A stretch of 64,000 nucleotides of DNA, taken from the NCBI GenBank assembly GCA_963662155.1, contig OY759274.1, forward strand, positions 16,716,439 to 16,780,438, written 5' to 3'. The position numbers and the translations under genes were made by a program. Of the stretch, positions 1-9,831 are shown in pieces. Source of the DNA: Lamellibrachia columna. Its lineage: Eukaryota > Annelida > Polychaeta > Sabellida > Siboglinidae. Position 1 is the first letter of the stretch. Each line of letters opens with the position of its first letter. The notes under the pieces are model-generated. The model did no database searches. It saw nothing but the letters and a program-made list of their open reading frames with translations, and was not told the origin of the DNA.

Positions 1-362
1 AACATATAAGTAGGGATGTTCACTTAAAAACATTCCTACGTAAATAATGCTTATCAAGTCCTGTCGTCGAATCCAACGCCCAAAAGGAAATGCTTTTAAA
101 TTGTGGTTGTTCGTATTAAATAATTTGAATAACATATGGAAGTTTTATTAATGACTTCAATAAATGAGAGTTTGCATAACATCAACATATATGCATGTAT
201 CCTTGAAATATCCATCGATATTCTCATGGAAAATATAACTCAAAGTATTCCTACAATACCTGAAAAGCACTAGATGAACTGCACAAATGCGAGTGTGGCA
301 TTCCTTCAAGAACGGATGATAGTAGCGTGTAAGAAGATAACACTGGAGAAGACGGGAGTGTT
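1..362. other. Left flank, no gene seen
   Basis: AT-rich sequence with no convincing coding region on either strand. The only local structure is an 11-bp imperfect inverted repeat (positions 10-20 against 29-39, one mismatch, 8-nt spacer). The first repeat unit begins near 363. Confidence 0.5.
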
Positions 363-1010
363 TGAGGTCGGGCAGTAGAATAATACCTATATATGAGACT
401 AGAATGGAAGAAACTGAAACAACCAAACAGTTTTGTAGACCTGGATTAAGCGGTTTGTGCGGACGGTGGCATGGAGACGGACATTCGCAGGAGAATGGGA
501 GAAGGAAAGTGGACGGCGTGATGGGAGATAGATATATATCTGGGAAGCACAAAGTAAAGTTGCTTAACTCGTGCGTAACACCAACATACCAACACACAAT
601 AATAGAGAGTCCCGGTTAGTTAAACAACCGGGTGAGACTACAGGCGAGGGTGAAGAGAGTAGATCAACAAAGAATGGGGAGGTACGTGTGAAAGATAGTT
701 TCGGGAAGGAGGATGATAAAGAGTCAATCAAAGTGGGCTGGTCACTTGCATGGAATGGAAGTTGATCGGATGACGGAGGATAGAAGGAAAAGAGTAAGAC
801 TAAACTTGAGATGGGAGACCTGTGTGAATAAGGAATTGATGGGAGTGGGAGGGGAGTGGAGAACGAGACCGAGGGAAGGGGAGTGCAGATGACAGTGAAA
901 AGGGAACAGTGTTGGAAGAAGAAGCTATACAAAATTCGACGACCGCTGTCGATACCAGCCTCTCCCCGGAGTATAAGGATAAGGAGGAGAGCCACAGCAA
1001 TTTTTACTTT
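363..1010 (+). mobile_element. Non-LTR retrotransposon (LINE) 3' tail, degenerate, copy L1
   Basis: Read in broken frames on the plus strand, this resembles the C-terminal end of a LINE reverse-transcriptase polyprotein. A piece like [12 protein letters not shown] is followed by a segment equivalent to KWAGHVHGMEVDRMTEGRRR and a basic RPNLRWETCVNKEL stretch, the usual tail of these proteins. Stops and frameshifts interrupt it, so it is a dead 5'-truncated fragment. In this copy the junction at about 520-542 is still short (gatagatatatatctg), whereas the homologous site in other copies has become a long (TA)n tract. It runs head-on toward the 3' end of the small gene at 1117, about 100 bp away. 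Confidence 0.65.
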
Positions 1011-1060
1011 AAAACAATAAGTGCGAAGCCTCTTTCACACGCTCATGCACAATTGTGTGA

Positions 1061-1102
1061 TAACAACCTCTTTATGAGAAAATGTTGGCTCTGAAAAGAG
1101 CC
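1061..1102 (-). promoter_or_regulatory. Histone-type 3' end: stem-loop plus downstream element (copy 1)
   Basis: On the minus strand, 15 nt after the TGA, the sequence GGCTCTTTTCAGAGCC (1087-1102) is the exact metazoan replication-dependent histone stem-loop: six-base-pair stem, four-base loop. About 13 nt beyond it lies AAAGAGGTTGTTA (1061-1073), a histone downstream element of the kind that pairs with U7 snRNA. No AATAAA is needed or seen. By analogy with histone genes, the mRNA should end without poly(A) and be bound by SLBP. Confidence 0.9.
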
Positions 1103-1116
1103 ATTTGTTTTGAGTT

Positions 1117-1428
1117 TCACTCGCGGCCGTAGAAACTTTCGTCTTCTACGGTCACTCGTGGGTCATCTCGATGACGGAGCTGCATCAACTGACCGGCTTT
1201 CATCGCGCCGTACTCGTGATACGCCAAGTAGATCCCCTCGACCACCTGTAGCTCCATCTGCACGCAGTCAGTGTAACTACCACGACGTTGCTTAGCAACA
1301 CGTCCACGACGCACTCGCAGTTCCTCAATGCGGCGATAGAGAACCTGGAGCTGACCACAAGTGCGGTCAAGCTGCCTCTCGATAACTGACCAAGACTTTG
1401 GTGACTTGCGCTGTACCTGAGCTTTCAT
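1117..1428 (-). CDS. 103-aa basic protein with histone-type mRNA 3' end, family copy 1
   Basis: Intronless reading frame beginning MKAQVQRKSPKSW and ending [10 protein letters not shown]. It has about 20 Lys/Arg against 14 Asp/Glu, so it is moderately basic. Residues about 12-50 look like a charged amphipathic helix ([13 protein letters not shown], then [13 protein letters not shown]), possibly coiled-coil. The start is chosen because all five copies begin at this ATG right after a shared CATCGATCATC leader, about 45 bp from a TATA box. I do not recognise the family. The gene layout (TATA box, very short leader, no intron, stem-loop plus downstream element, multicopy) is that of a replication-dependent histone gene, but no histone fold is obvious. 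A faint resemblance of residues 50-72 to the H2A stretch around GNYAERV and VYLAAVLEY may be chance. Confidence 0.8.
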   Translation of the reverse strand: MKAQVQRKSPKSWSVIERQLDRTCGQLQVLYRRIEELRVRRGRVAKQRRGSYTDCVQMELQVVEGIYLAYHEYGAMKAGQLMQLRHRDDPRVTVEDESFYGRE

Positions 1429-1471
1429 GATGATCGATGTGAGAATTGTGAATCAATCTGTTCACTCGATG

Positions 1472-1550
1472 CTTATATACCTGCTGGCAAGTACTGTGGT
1501 AATTAACTCACCAGACATTCCTCGCCGTCAAAGACAATGAGTAACTACTC
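1472..1550 (-). promoter_or_regulatory. Promoter of histone-tailed gene copy 1
   Basis: On the minus strand a TATATAAG box sits at 1472-1479. About 60 bp further upstream is the palindrome GAGTAGTTACTC (1539-1550), followed by TTTGTCT-like sequence in some copies. The same palindrome-containing block is conserved upstream of the diverged copy at 27027, which suggests a functional element. Confidence 0.65.
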
Positions 1551-1838
1551 GCTTCATATTGACTCACTTTCATTCTTGTTGTCAATTAGTTAATTGCCTT
1601 TTTCACGCGGTGTAAAAACAAAGCTCTACTGAACACTTATTCACCCGTGACGGGAATCCATTGTCTCACTACGCAGACACAACCAATTGCTACAAGAAAT
1701 TGCTGACATTCAATTGTGATCGTAACTAGGAGAACATTAGTGAATATATTTAACAAGATTTTACAAGATTGCTATCCAAACAAAGGCCAAGATGGGAAGT
1801 GCACAAGGAAGCCATTGGCTTATTTTTCCACTTAAGGT
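1551..1838. other. Spacer upstream of copy 1
   Basis: This is the distal promoter region shared with the other units, including a CCAAT-type motif on the minus strand near 1680. It contains no coding sequence. Confidence 0.4.
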
Positions 1839-2034
1839 GCATATCAACCCAGGGAACACATATCAACCCAGGAACACATATCAACCCAGGGAACACATAT
1901 CAACCCAGGGAATACATATCAACCCAGGGAATACGTATCAACCCAGGGAATACGTATCAACCCAGGGAATATGTATCAACCCAGGGAATACGTATCAACA
2001 CAGGGAACACATATCAACCCAGGGAATACAAAGG
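1839..2034. repeat. 19-bp minisatellite (R1)
   Basis: About ten head-to-tail copies of a 19-bp unit (TATCAACCCAGGGAACACA with variants such as AATACG). Because 19 is not a multiple of three, open frames across it are artefacts. The R2 array (4871-5088) has a few more units and a different order of variants. Confidence 0.9.
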
Positions 2035-2552
2035 AAAACATGATTTGTACGACGCTGTCGAAGTTAACGTTTCTGGTAAGCTACGGTGTTATCAGCTGTT
2101 CGCGAACTTGAAATGTAATACTAAATAATCTTATTATATAACCCATTGCTGTATGTGTCTTAGATAGTTCATAAAGCAGTTTCTGTTGTAACAGCAGTTG
2201 AGCCGGGCTTCATTCGTGCGGTCGTTGATTAAAACCTGAAAGTTTGCCGCTCCAGGTGCAAGCCATCTTGGAGGAAAACGTTAACATACAAACATACGCT
2301 AGCTCCATTATAGTTAGATGTGAACTATTCAATTCAATTCAATTCTTTAATGCAGACACATATACACATATAATTATACATATATATGTTCATATAGTCA
2401 TACACGACAGCTAACAAAATAATGTAAAAATCCAGGTGAAACATAAAACATACACACAGTATGATTACACAAGGTCATTGTGTATATACAGTGACTTTAC
2501 CCATTGTCTCCTTATCCTGAAAGCTTGTGCTTTGTGTAGCGTGGTTGCCTAC

Positions 2553-2667
2553 CTGACCGCTGGGTGGCGTTACTGTCGCCAGGTGTTGAAGTCGACGCGA
2601 TCGTCGTGTTCCCTGAGCATGTCGCGAACCGTTCGTGACACACAGAGTCTATCTGTGACACACACCC
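2553..2667 (-). pseudogene. Isolated copy of homeobox-gene exon 4 (unit R1)
   Basis: This 115-nt segment keeps the acceptor (CTCGTAG just upstream) and the donor (GTAGGC) of exon 4 of the gene at 15928-22600, and its frame is open. No other homeobox exons lie in unit R1, so it is an orphan exon. It could only be used by long-range or trans splicing, which is not suggested by anything else here. Confidence 0.6.
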
Positions 2668-2990
2668 CTACGAGACGGGAATCAGGGTGAGGGTGGAAAG
2701 AACAATATGTTAGTTAGGATATTATATAAAGGACAAAAGTAGACTGATTACATTTCTGTCTTCCTTGCATTATTTAAGATACACCAGGACATTAAACTTA
2801 CGGGTTAGTAGTTATGTAAAAATTATTAAATCTATCATTTAAAATGATTAAATCTGGAAAAAAAGGAAAATTAAATAAAGTCAAGATTTAAAAAAAACAA
2901 GGCCAAACGATCCAGATATTCGACCAGTCGAACATATATACGCGTGCATATTTGGTGTATGGCCTACAACTGTAATTAGGTTTGCTGTCC

Positions 2991-3197
2991 ATAAGTATCT
3001 ACGTTAAACCACGCATTGTGAACTTGTCGTCACCGCTGAGTGAGTATGTGGCTATTTAGAAAATGCCGAGATTGTGTTTAACACTCAGCAAGAATAAGTA
3101 TCTACGTTAAACCACTCATTGTGAACTTGTCTTCACCGCTGAGTGAGTATGTGGCTATTTAGAAAATGCCGAGATCGTGTTTAACGCTCAGCAAGAA
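2991..3197. repeat. 103-bp tandem duplicate pair
   Basis: Two adjacent copies beginning ATAAGTATCTACGTTAAACC. Each contains GCTGAG and CTCAGC arms about 40 nt apart, which could fold. The pair recurs in every unit (about 6049-6255, 6745-6951, 13340-13535, 20070-20280). Confidence 0.8.
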
Positions 3198-3359
3198 TAT
3201 GGTTGGAAATAATTATACGCGTATTATATTGTACGCGTGTGTACAAACCGTTAACAAACACATAAAAGCATATATATTGCGGGCCTATGATGTCGTGGAC
3301 TTGTAGTTTATTTAATTTATATACCTAAATACCTAAAAAAAATATAAAACTGTGCTTTA

Positions 3360-3499
3360 GGTCGGGCAGCAGAATAATACCTATATATGAGATTAGAATG
3401 GAAGAAATTGAAACAACCAGACAGTTTTGTAGACCTGGATTAAGCTGTTTGTGTGGACGGTGGCGTGGAGACGGAAATTCGCAGGAGAATGGGAGAAGG

Positions 3500-3581
<82 letters not shown>

Positions 3582-4045
3582 GGGAAGCACAAAGTAAAGT
3601 TGCTTAACTCGTGCATAACACCAACATACCAATACACAATAACAGAGAGTCCCAGTTAGTTAAACAACCGGGTGAGACTACAGGCGAGGGTAAAGAGAGT
3701 AGATCAACAAAGAATGGGGGAGGTACGTGTGAAAGATAGTTTCGGGAGGAAGATGATAAAGAGACAGTCAAAGTGGGCTGGTCACGTGCATGGAATGGAA
3801 GTTGATCGGATGACGGAGGGTAGAAGGAGAATGGTAAGACCAAACTTGAGATGGGAGACCTGTGTGAATAAGGAATTGATGAGAGTGGGAGGAGAGTGGA
3901 GAACGAGACCGAGGGAAGGGGAGTGCAGATGAAAGGGAACAGTGTTGGAAGAAGAAGCTATACAAAATTCGACGACCGCTGTCGATACCAGCCTCTCCCC
4001 GGAGTATAATGATAAGGAGGAGAGCCACAGCAATTTTTACTTTAA
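3360..4045 (+). mobile_element. LINE 3' tail, copy L2, split by (TA)n
   Basis: Same LINE tail as at 363-1010. A (TA)n tract of about 78 bp at 3502-3579 replaces a short precursor. After the tract the frame 3672-3932 is open for 86 codons and shows KWAGHVHGMEVDRM, GRRR and LRWETCVNKEL, the clearest view of the C-terminal reverse-transcriptase tail in this family. Confidence 0.7.
3502..3579. repeat. (TA)n microsatellite
   Basis: Pure TA dinucleotide tract inside the LINE tail. The homologous position in L1 carries only a short GATATATATCTG. Confidence 0.98.
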
Positions 4046-4095
4046 AACAATAAGTGTGCGAAACCTCTTTCACACGCTCATGCACAATTGTGTGA

Positions 4096-4137
4096 TAACA
4101 ACCTCTTTATGAGAAAATGTTGGCTCTGAAAAGAGCC
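4096..4137 (-). promoter_or_regulatory. Histone-type 3' end (copy 2)
   Basis: Stem-loop at 4122-4137 and U7-type downstream element at 4096-4108, identical to copy 1. Confidence 0.9.
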
Positions 4138-4151
4138 ATTTGTTTTGAGTT

Positions 4152-4463
4152 TCACTCGCGGCCGTAGAAACTTTCGTCTTCTACGGTCACTCGTGGGTCA
4201 TCTCGAAGACGGAGCTGCATCAGCTGACCGGCTTTCATCGCGCCGTACTCGTGATACGCCAAGTAGATCCCCTCGACCACCTGTAGCTCCATCTGCACGC
4301 AGTCAGTGTAACTACCACGACGTTGCTTAGCAACACGTCCACGACGCACTCGCAGTTCCTCAATGCGGCGATAGAGAACCTGGAGCTGACCACAAGTGCG
4401 GTCAAGCTGCCTCTCGATAACTGACCAAGACTTTGGTGACTTGCGCTGTACCTGAGCTTTCAT
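4152..4463 (-). CDS. 103-aa histone-tailed protein, family copy 2
   Basis: Differs from copy 1 by one visible amino-acid change (H86L). Full length with intact start, stop, TATA box (4507-4514) and 3' stem-loop, so it should be as active as copy 1. The near identity reflects recent duplication of the whole unit. Confidence 0.8.
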   Translation of the reverse strand: MKAQVQRKSPKSWSVIERQLDRTCGQLQVLYRRIEELRVRRGRVAKQRRGSYTDCVQMELQVVEGIYLAYHEYGAMKAGQLMQLRLRDDPRVTVEDESFYGRE

Positions 4464-4506
4464 GATGATCGATGTGAGAATTGTGAATCAATCTGTTCAC
4501 TCGATG

Positions 4507-4585
4507 CTTATATACCTGCTGGCAAGTACTGTGGTAATTAACTCACCAGACATTCCTCGCCGTCAAAGACAATGAGTAACTACTC
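4507..4585 (-). promoter_or_regulatory. Promoter of histone-tailed gene copy 2
   Basis: TATATAAG at 4507-4514 and the GAGTA..TACTC palindrome near 4574-4585, in the same spacing as copy 1. Confidence 0.6.
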
Positions 4586-4870
4586 GCTTCATATTGACTC
4601 ACTTTCATTCTTGTTGTCAATTAGTTAATTGCCTTTTTCACGCGGTGTAAAAACAAAGCTCTACTGAACACTTATTCACCCGTGACGGGAATCCATTGTC
4701 TCACTACGCAGACACAACCAATTGCTACAAGAAATTGCTGACATTCAATTGTGATCGTAACTAGGAGAACATTAGTGAATATATTTAACAAGATTTTACA
4801 AGATTGCTATCCAAACAAAGGCCAAGATGGGAAGTGCACAAGGAAGCCATTGGCTTATTTTTCCACTTAA

Positions 4871-5088
4871 GGTGCATATCAACCCAGGGAACACATATCA
4901 ACCCAGGAACACATATCAACCCAGGGAACACATATCAACCCAGGGAATACGTATCAACCCAGGGAATACGTATCAACCCAGGGAATACGTATCAACCCAG
5001 GGAATACGTATCAACCCAGGGAATATGTATCAACCCAGGGAATACGTATCAACCCAGGGAACACATATCAACCCAGGGAATACAAAGG
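4871..5088. repeat. 19-bp minisatellite (R2)
   Basis: About eleven units, with the TACG variant expanded relative to the R1 array. Confidence 0.9.
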
Positions 5089-5611
5089 AAAACATGATTT
5101 GTACGACGCTGTCGAAGTTAACGTTTCTGGTAAGCTACGGTGTTATCAGCTGTTCGCGAACTTGAAATGTAATACTAAATAATCTTATTATATAACCCAT
5201 TGCTGTATGTGTCTTAGATAGTTCATAAAGCAGTTTCCGTTGTAACAGCAGTTGAGCCGGGCTTCATTCGTGCGGTCGTTGATTAAAACCTGAAAGTTTG
5301 CCGCTCCAGGTGCAAGCCATCTTGGAGGAAAACGTTAACATACAAACATACGCTAGCTCCATTATAGTTAGATGTGAACTATTCAATTCAATTCAATTCA
5401 ATTCTTTAATGCAGACACATATACACATATAATTATACATATATATGTACATATAGTCATACACGACAGCTAACAAAATAATGTAAAAATCCAGGTGAAA
5501 CATAAAACATACACACAGTATGATTACACAAGGTCATTGTGTATATACAGTGACTTTACCCATTGTCTCCTTATCCTGAAAGCTTGTGCTTTGTGTAGCG
5601 TGGTTGCCTAC

Positions 5612-5726
5612 CTGACCGCTGGGTGGCGTTACTGTCGCCAGGTGTTGAAGTCGACGCGATCGTCGTGTTCCCTGAGCATGTCGCGAACCGTTCGTGACAC
5701 ACAGAGTCTATCTGTGACACACACCC
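5612..5726 (-). pseudogene. Isolated copy of homeobox-gene exon 4 (unit R2)
   Basis: 115 nt, open in the exon 4 frame, acceptor and donor intact. As in R1 there are no companion exons in the unit. Confidence 0.6.
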
Positions 5727-6417
5727 CTACGAGACGGGAATCAGGGTGAGGGTGGAAAGAACAATATGTTAGTTAGGATATTATATAAAGGACAAAAGTA
5801 GACTGATTACATTTCTGTCTTCCTTGCATTATTTAAGATACACCAGGACATTAAACTTACGGGTTAGTAGTTATGTAAAAATTATTAAATCTATCATTTA
5901 AAATGATTAAATCTGGAAAAAAAGGAAAATTAAATAAAGTCAAGATTTAAAAAAAACAAGGCCAAACGATCCAGATATTCGACCAGTCGAACATATATAC
6001 GCGTGCATATTTGGTGTATGGCCTACAACTGTAATTAGGTTTGCTGTCCATAAGTATCTACGTTAAACCACGCATTGTGAACTTGTCGTCACCGCTGAGT
6101 GAGTATGTGGCTATTTAGAAAATGCCGAGATTGTGTTTAACACTCAGCAAGAATAAGTATCTACGTTAAACCACTCATTGTGAACTTGTCTTCACCGCTG
6201 AGTGAGTATGTGGCTATTTAGAAAATGCCGAGATCGTGTTTAACGCTCAGCAAGAATATGGTTGGAAATAATTATACGCGTATTATATTGTACGCGTGTG
6301 TACAAACCGTTAACAAACACATAAAAGCATATATATTGCGGGCCTATGATGTCGTGGACTTGTAGTTTATTTAATTTATATACCTAAATACCTAAAAAAA
6401 ATATAAAACTGTGCTTT

Positions 6418-6558
6418 AGGTCGGGCAGCAGAATAATACCTATATATGAGATTAGAATGGAAGAAATTGAAACAACCAGACAGTTTTGTAGACCTGGATT
6501 AAGCTGTTTGTGTGGACGGTGGCGTGGAGACGGAAATTCGCAGGAGAATGGGAGAAGG

Positions 6559-6596
<38 letters not shown>

Positions 6597-6729
6597 GGGA
6601 AGCACAAAGTAAAGTTGCTTAACTCGTGCATAACACCAACATACCAATACACAATAACAGAGAGTCCCAGTTAGTTAAACAACCGGGTGAGACTACTGGC
6701 GAGGGTAAAGAGAGTAGATCAACAAAGAA
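6418..6729 (+). mobile_element. LINE 3' tail, copy L3, truncated
   Basis: First 310 bp of the tail only, with a short (TA)n of about 33 bp at 6562-6594. It is cut by the duplication junction and has no histone-tailed gene after it. Confidence 0.65.
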
Positions 6730-7111
6730 TTAGGTTTGCTGTCCATAAGTATCTACGTTAAACCACGCATTGTGAACTTGTCGTCACCGCTGAGTGAGTA
6801 TGTGGCTATTTAGAAAATGCCGAGATTGTGTTTAACACTCAGCAAGAATAAGTATCTACGTTAAACCACTCATTGTGAACTTGTCTTCACCGCTGAGTGA
6901 GTATGTGGCTATTTAGAAAATGCCGAGATCGTGTTTAACGCTCAGCAAGAATATGGTTGGAAATAATTATACGCGTATTATATTGTACGCGTGTGTACAA
7001 ACCGTTAACAAACACATAAAAGCATATATATTGCGGGCCTATGATGTCGTGGACTTGTAGTTTATTTAATTTATATACCTAAATACCTAAAAAATATATA
7101 AAACTGTGCTT

Positions 7112-7253
7112 TAGGTCGGGCAGCAGAATAATACCTATATATGAGATTAGAATGGAAGAAATTGAAACAACCAGACAGTTTTGTAGACCTGGATTAAGCT
7201 GTTTGTGTGGACGGTGGCGTGGAGACGGAAATTCGCAGGAGAATGGGAGAAGG

Positions 7254-7341
<88 letters not shown>

Positions 7342-7825
7342 GGGAAGCACAAAGTAAAGTTGCTTAACTCGTGCATAACACCAACATACCAATACACAAT
7401 AACAGAGAGTCCCAGTTAGTTAAACAACCGGGTGAGACTACTGGCGAGGGTAAAGAGAGTAGATCAACAAAGAATGGGGGAGGTACGTGTGAAAGATAGT
7501 TTCGGGAGGAAGATGATAAAGAGACAGTCAAAGTGGGCTGGTCACGTGCATGGAATGGAAGTTGATCGGATGACGGAGGGTAGAAGGAGAAGGGTAAGAC
7601 CAAACTTGAGATGGGAGACCTGTGTGAATAAGGAATGTATGAGAGTGGGAGGAGAGTGGAGAACGAGACCGAGGGAAGGGGAGTGCAGATGACAGTGAAA
7701 AGGGAACAGTGTTGGAAGAAGAAGCCATACAAAATTCGACGACCGCTGTCGATACCAGCCTCACCCCGGAGTTCAGGGATATCGAGGAGAGCCACAACAT
7801 TTTTTACTTTAAAACAATAAGTGCG
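7112..7825 (+). mobile_element. LINE 3' tail, copy L4, split by (TA)n
   Basis: Complete tail like L2, with (TA)n of about 84 bp at 7256-7339 and an open C-terminal stretch at 7432-7692 containing the KWAGHVHGMEVDRM motif and a GRRRRVRP basic run. Confidence 0.7.
7256..7339. repeat. (TA)n microsatellite
   Basis: Pure TA tract at the same site of the LINE tail as in L2 and L3, with a different length. Confidence 0.98.
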
Positions 7826-7860
7826 AAGCCTCTTTCACACGCTCATGCACAATTGTGTGA

Positions 7861-7902
7861 TAACAACCTCTTTATGAGAAAATGTTGGCTCTGAAAAGAG
7901 CC
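7861..7902 (-). promoter_or_regulatory. Histone-type 3' end (copy 3)
   Basis: Stem-loop 7887-7902 and downstream element 7861-7873, unchanged from copy 1. Confidence 0.9.
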
Positions 7903-7916
7903 ATTTGTTTTGAGTT

Positions 7917-8228
7917 TCACTCGCGGCCGTAGAAACGTTCGTCTTCTACGGTCACTCGTGGGTCATCTCGAAGACGGAGCTGCATCAGCTGACCGGCTTT
8001 CATCGCGCCGTACTCGTGATACGCCAAGTAGATCCCCTCGACCACCTGTAGCTCCATCTGCACGCAGTCAGTGTAACTACCACGACGTTGCTTAGCAACA
8101 CGTCCACGACGCACTCGCAGTTCCTCGATGCGGCGATAGAGAACCTGGAGCTGACCACAAGTGCGGTCAAGCTGCCTCTCGATAACTGACCAAGACTTTG
8201 GTGACTTGCGCTGTACCTGAGGTTTCAT
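7917..8228 (-). CDS. 103-aa histone-tailed protein, family copy 3
   Basis: Full length. Changes against copy 1 are A3P, H86L and S98R. From here rightward the unit changes: the upstream spacer lacks an 18-nt piece near the TATA box and after about 8530 continues into tRNA and homeobox sequence rather than the 19-bp minisatellite. Confidence 0.8.
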   Translation of the reverse strand: MKPQVQRKSPKSWSVIERQLDRTCGQLQVLYRRIEELRVRRGRVAKQRRGSYTDCVQMELQVVEGIYLAYHEYGAMKAGQLMQLRLRDDPRVTVEDERFYGRE

Positions 8229-8271
8229 GATGATCGATGTGAGAATTGTGAATCAATCTGTTCACTCGATG

Positions 8272-8335
8272 CTTATATACCTGGTAATTAGCTCACCAGA
8301 CATTCCTCGTCGTCACAGACAAAGAGTAACTACTC
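8272..8335 (-). promoter_or_regulatory. Promoter of histone-tailed gene copy 3
   Basis: TATATAAG box at 8272-8279. The GAGTA..TACTC palindrome lies around 8324-8335, followed on the minus strand by TTTGTCT. Spacing between the two is shorter than in copies 1 and 2. Confidence 0.6.
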
Positions 8336-8695
8336 GCTTCATATTGACTCACTTTCATTCTTGTTGTCAATTAGTTAATTGCCTTTTTCACGCGGTGCAC
8401 AAACAAAGCTCTATTGAACACTCATTCATCCGTGACGGGAATCCATTGTCTCACTACGCAGACACAACCAATTGCTACAAGAAATTGCTGACATTCAATT
8501 GTGATCGTAACTAGGAAAACATTAGTGAATATGAGTTATTGGCATTTTGGCGATTGTGGGTCTGTGGTCTGTACTTCGCATCGCAGAACTGCGAACAGTT
8601 ATTTTTAATGACATTTTAAAAGTACATATTATGGGTTTTTTTTCGTGCTGAGCTTGTTCAACTGCATCATGAAGAAACTGTTGAAAAGAACGCAT

Positions 8696-8785
8696 TCCCG
8701 CGAGACGGAGTCGAACCGCCGACCTAAGGATGACAGCCACTTAACACACTACAGTCCTCTGCTCTACCAACTGAGCTATCACGGG
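8696..8785 (-). tRNA. tRNA-Tyr (GTA) with 17-nt intron
   Basis: Reverse strand reads CCCGTGATAGCTCAGTTGG (A box) through GGTTCGACTCC (B box) to a pairing acceptor 3' strand. The anticodon stem GAGGA/TCCTT encloses CTGTAG-A, giving anticodon GTA, with a short intron after position 37 as is usual for eukaryotic tRNA-Tyr. All four stems pair, with one G-U pair in the acceptor. Confidence 0.85.
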
Positions 8786-9179
8786 TATACGGTAAGCCAT
8801 CAAAATGACTGCCACCACACGCAACTAGCTGTTTTTACAGAGCACACCCACGGTGAATAAAATTTTATGCACCCGCGTGAACTTCTTTCGCATACGGCTC
8901 TCGTCATTACGTGTACTGTTAGTCCGAACTCGTGCCAACGTTGTCAGCGGGTACATTGTCATTCAAGTACTGAGACTACGAGCGACCCCACGGGAAAAAT
9001 CTGCAATGTCTTGTCTAGTAATTAAACAGTTATGCAATATGGACCATATGTCTTAAGGAAGTGACAAACAGATCAATTCAAACAACCACCGGAGTACGCT
9101 TTATATTTATTATAACTAACAATGTACACACTACTTGGTTAAGGGTAAGTATACACATGCGGGTGACACACACCACACC

Positions 9180-9185
9180 TTTATT
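9180..9185 (-). promoter_or_regulatory. Candidate poly(A) signal of the partial homeobox copy
   Basis: AATAAA on the minus strand about 240 nt after the stop codon at 9427. The same signal is kept in the second copy at 15535. Confidence 0.4.
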
Positions 9186-9426
9186 TTCTTCTAGCTAATC
9201 CTATGTCAAACTTTATTTGCATTACGCGTTACGTCTTAGAACTAGTCCAGCCAATCTTAGGTATTTTTTTGCATTTAACGATGCACACAAATTCAGCAAC
9301 CATTGCCAATCAGCTAGCTGCACGACTTAAGCGGTGCCATTTGACACATGTCGACAGGATATTTACGGTTTCACATCCGTCTTCTTTCAGTGGAAACAGA
9401 AGCACAACTCATGCTGCATGTGCACG

Positions 9427-9831
9427 TTATGGTAGTCCAGACGATCGTTCGAAGTTGGGACGATATGTCACGTACTCCTGAGGGGCCACAACATCCGATA
9501 TTGCCTCCATTTTGTGTATATTTGTATCCAGCGGTGTCGCGACCTTAACGCGAATAACCTCTCTCAGACGTCCTTCAGAATAGTAGTCTCGTGGTTGCCC
9601 AGTCGCCTTGTTGACGAGGAGCGTTAGCCGGGAAGGACTTGGGTCGAGGGTGGGCAAGACTTGCAGGACACGCCTGATGTGCACAGGCAGCGAGCGAATG
9701 ACGACTGGCGTGAGGGGAGTCTGCGTCATTGGCACGTAGTCGCGCCGAGTCTCGGGCGTCATGTGGTTCGGGAGGCGAGACTCTCGTCTGGCGGAGTTGA
9801 TGAGACGACGACGCGAGTTCCGAAAATAGCG
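9427..9831 (-). CDS. Homeobox exon 6 equivalent (partial copy): homeodomain end and C-terminus
   Basis: Acceptor TTCTTCGCAG precedes RYFRNSRRRLIN, which supplies homeodomain positions 47-58 with F49, N51 and R53 kept, W48 replaced by Y and R52 by S. The remaining 120 residues have no recognised motif and end at TAA. A handful of amino-acid differences separate it from the copy at 15928. Confidence 0.6.
   Translation of the reverse strand, partial: RYFRNSRRRLINSARRESRLPNHMTPETRRDYVPMTQTPLTPVVIRSLPVHIRRVLQVLPTLDPSPSRLTLLVNKATGQPRDYYSEGRLREVIRVKVATPLDTNIHKMEAISDVVAPQEYVTYRPNFERSSGLP

Larger units (their letters stand above)
366..3358. repeat. Tandem repeat unit R1 (about 3.0 kb)
   Basis: Direct comparison shows this block is repeated almost exactly at 3359-6417. 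Order within the unit: LINE tail, small histone-tailed gene (minus), 19-bp minisatellite, isolated homeobox exon 4 copy, a 103-bp duplicate pair, then a short stretch that also occurs in the 5' intron of the full homeobox gene (around 22862-22986). It looks like a deletion derivative of the homeobox locus that was then duplicated in tandem. Confidence 0.85.
3359..6417. repeat. Tandem repeat unit R2
   Basis: Second near-identical copy of the 3.0-kb unit. Relative to R1 it differs mainly by a (TA)n tract inserted in the LINE tail, some small indels and the number of 19-bp minisatellite units. Confidence 0.85.
6035..7475. repeat. 0.7-kb tandem duplication inside the cluster
   Basis: Sequence 6035-6729 is repeated from 6730 to about 7475. 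The junction at 6730 joins the middle of a LINE tail (ending acaaagaat) directly to the ttaggtttgctg stretch also found at 6036. Both copies share a private CTACTGG variant in the LINE part, which shows they are sisters. Confidence 0.8.

Noticed and set aside
1769..2128. Frames with INPGNTYQPREYV repeats
   Set aside because: 19-bp minisatellite, not a multiple of three; open by chance in several frames.
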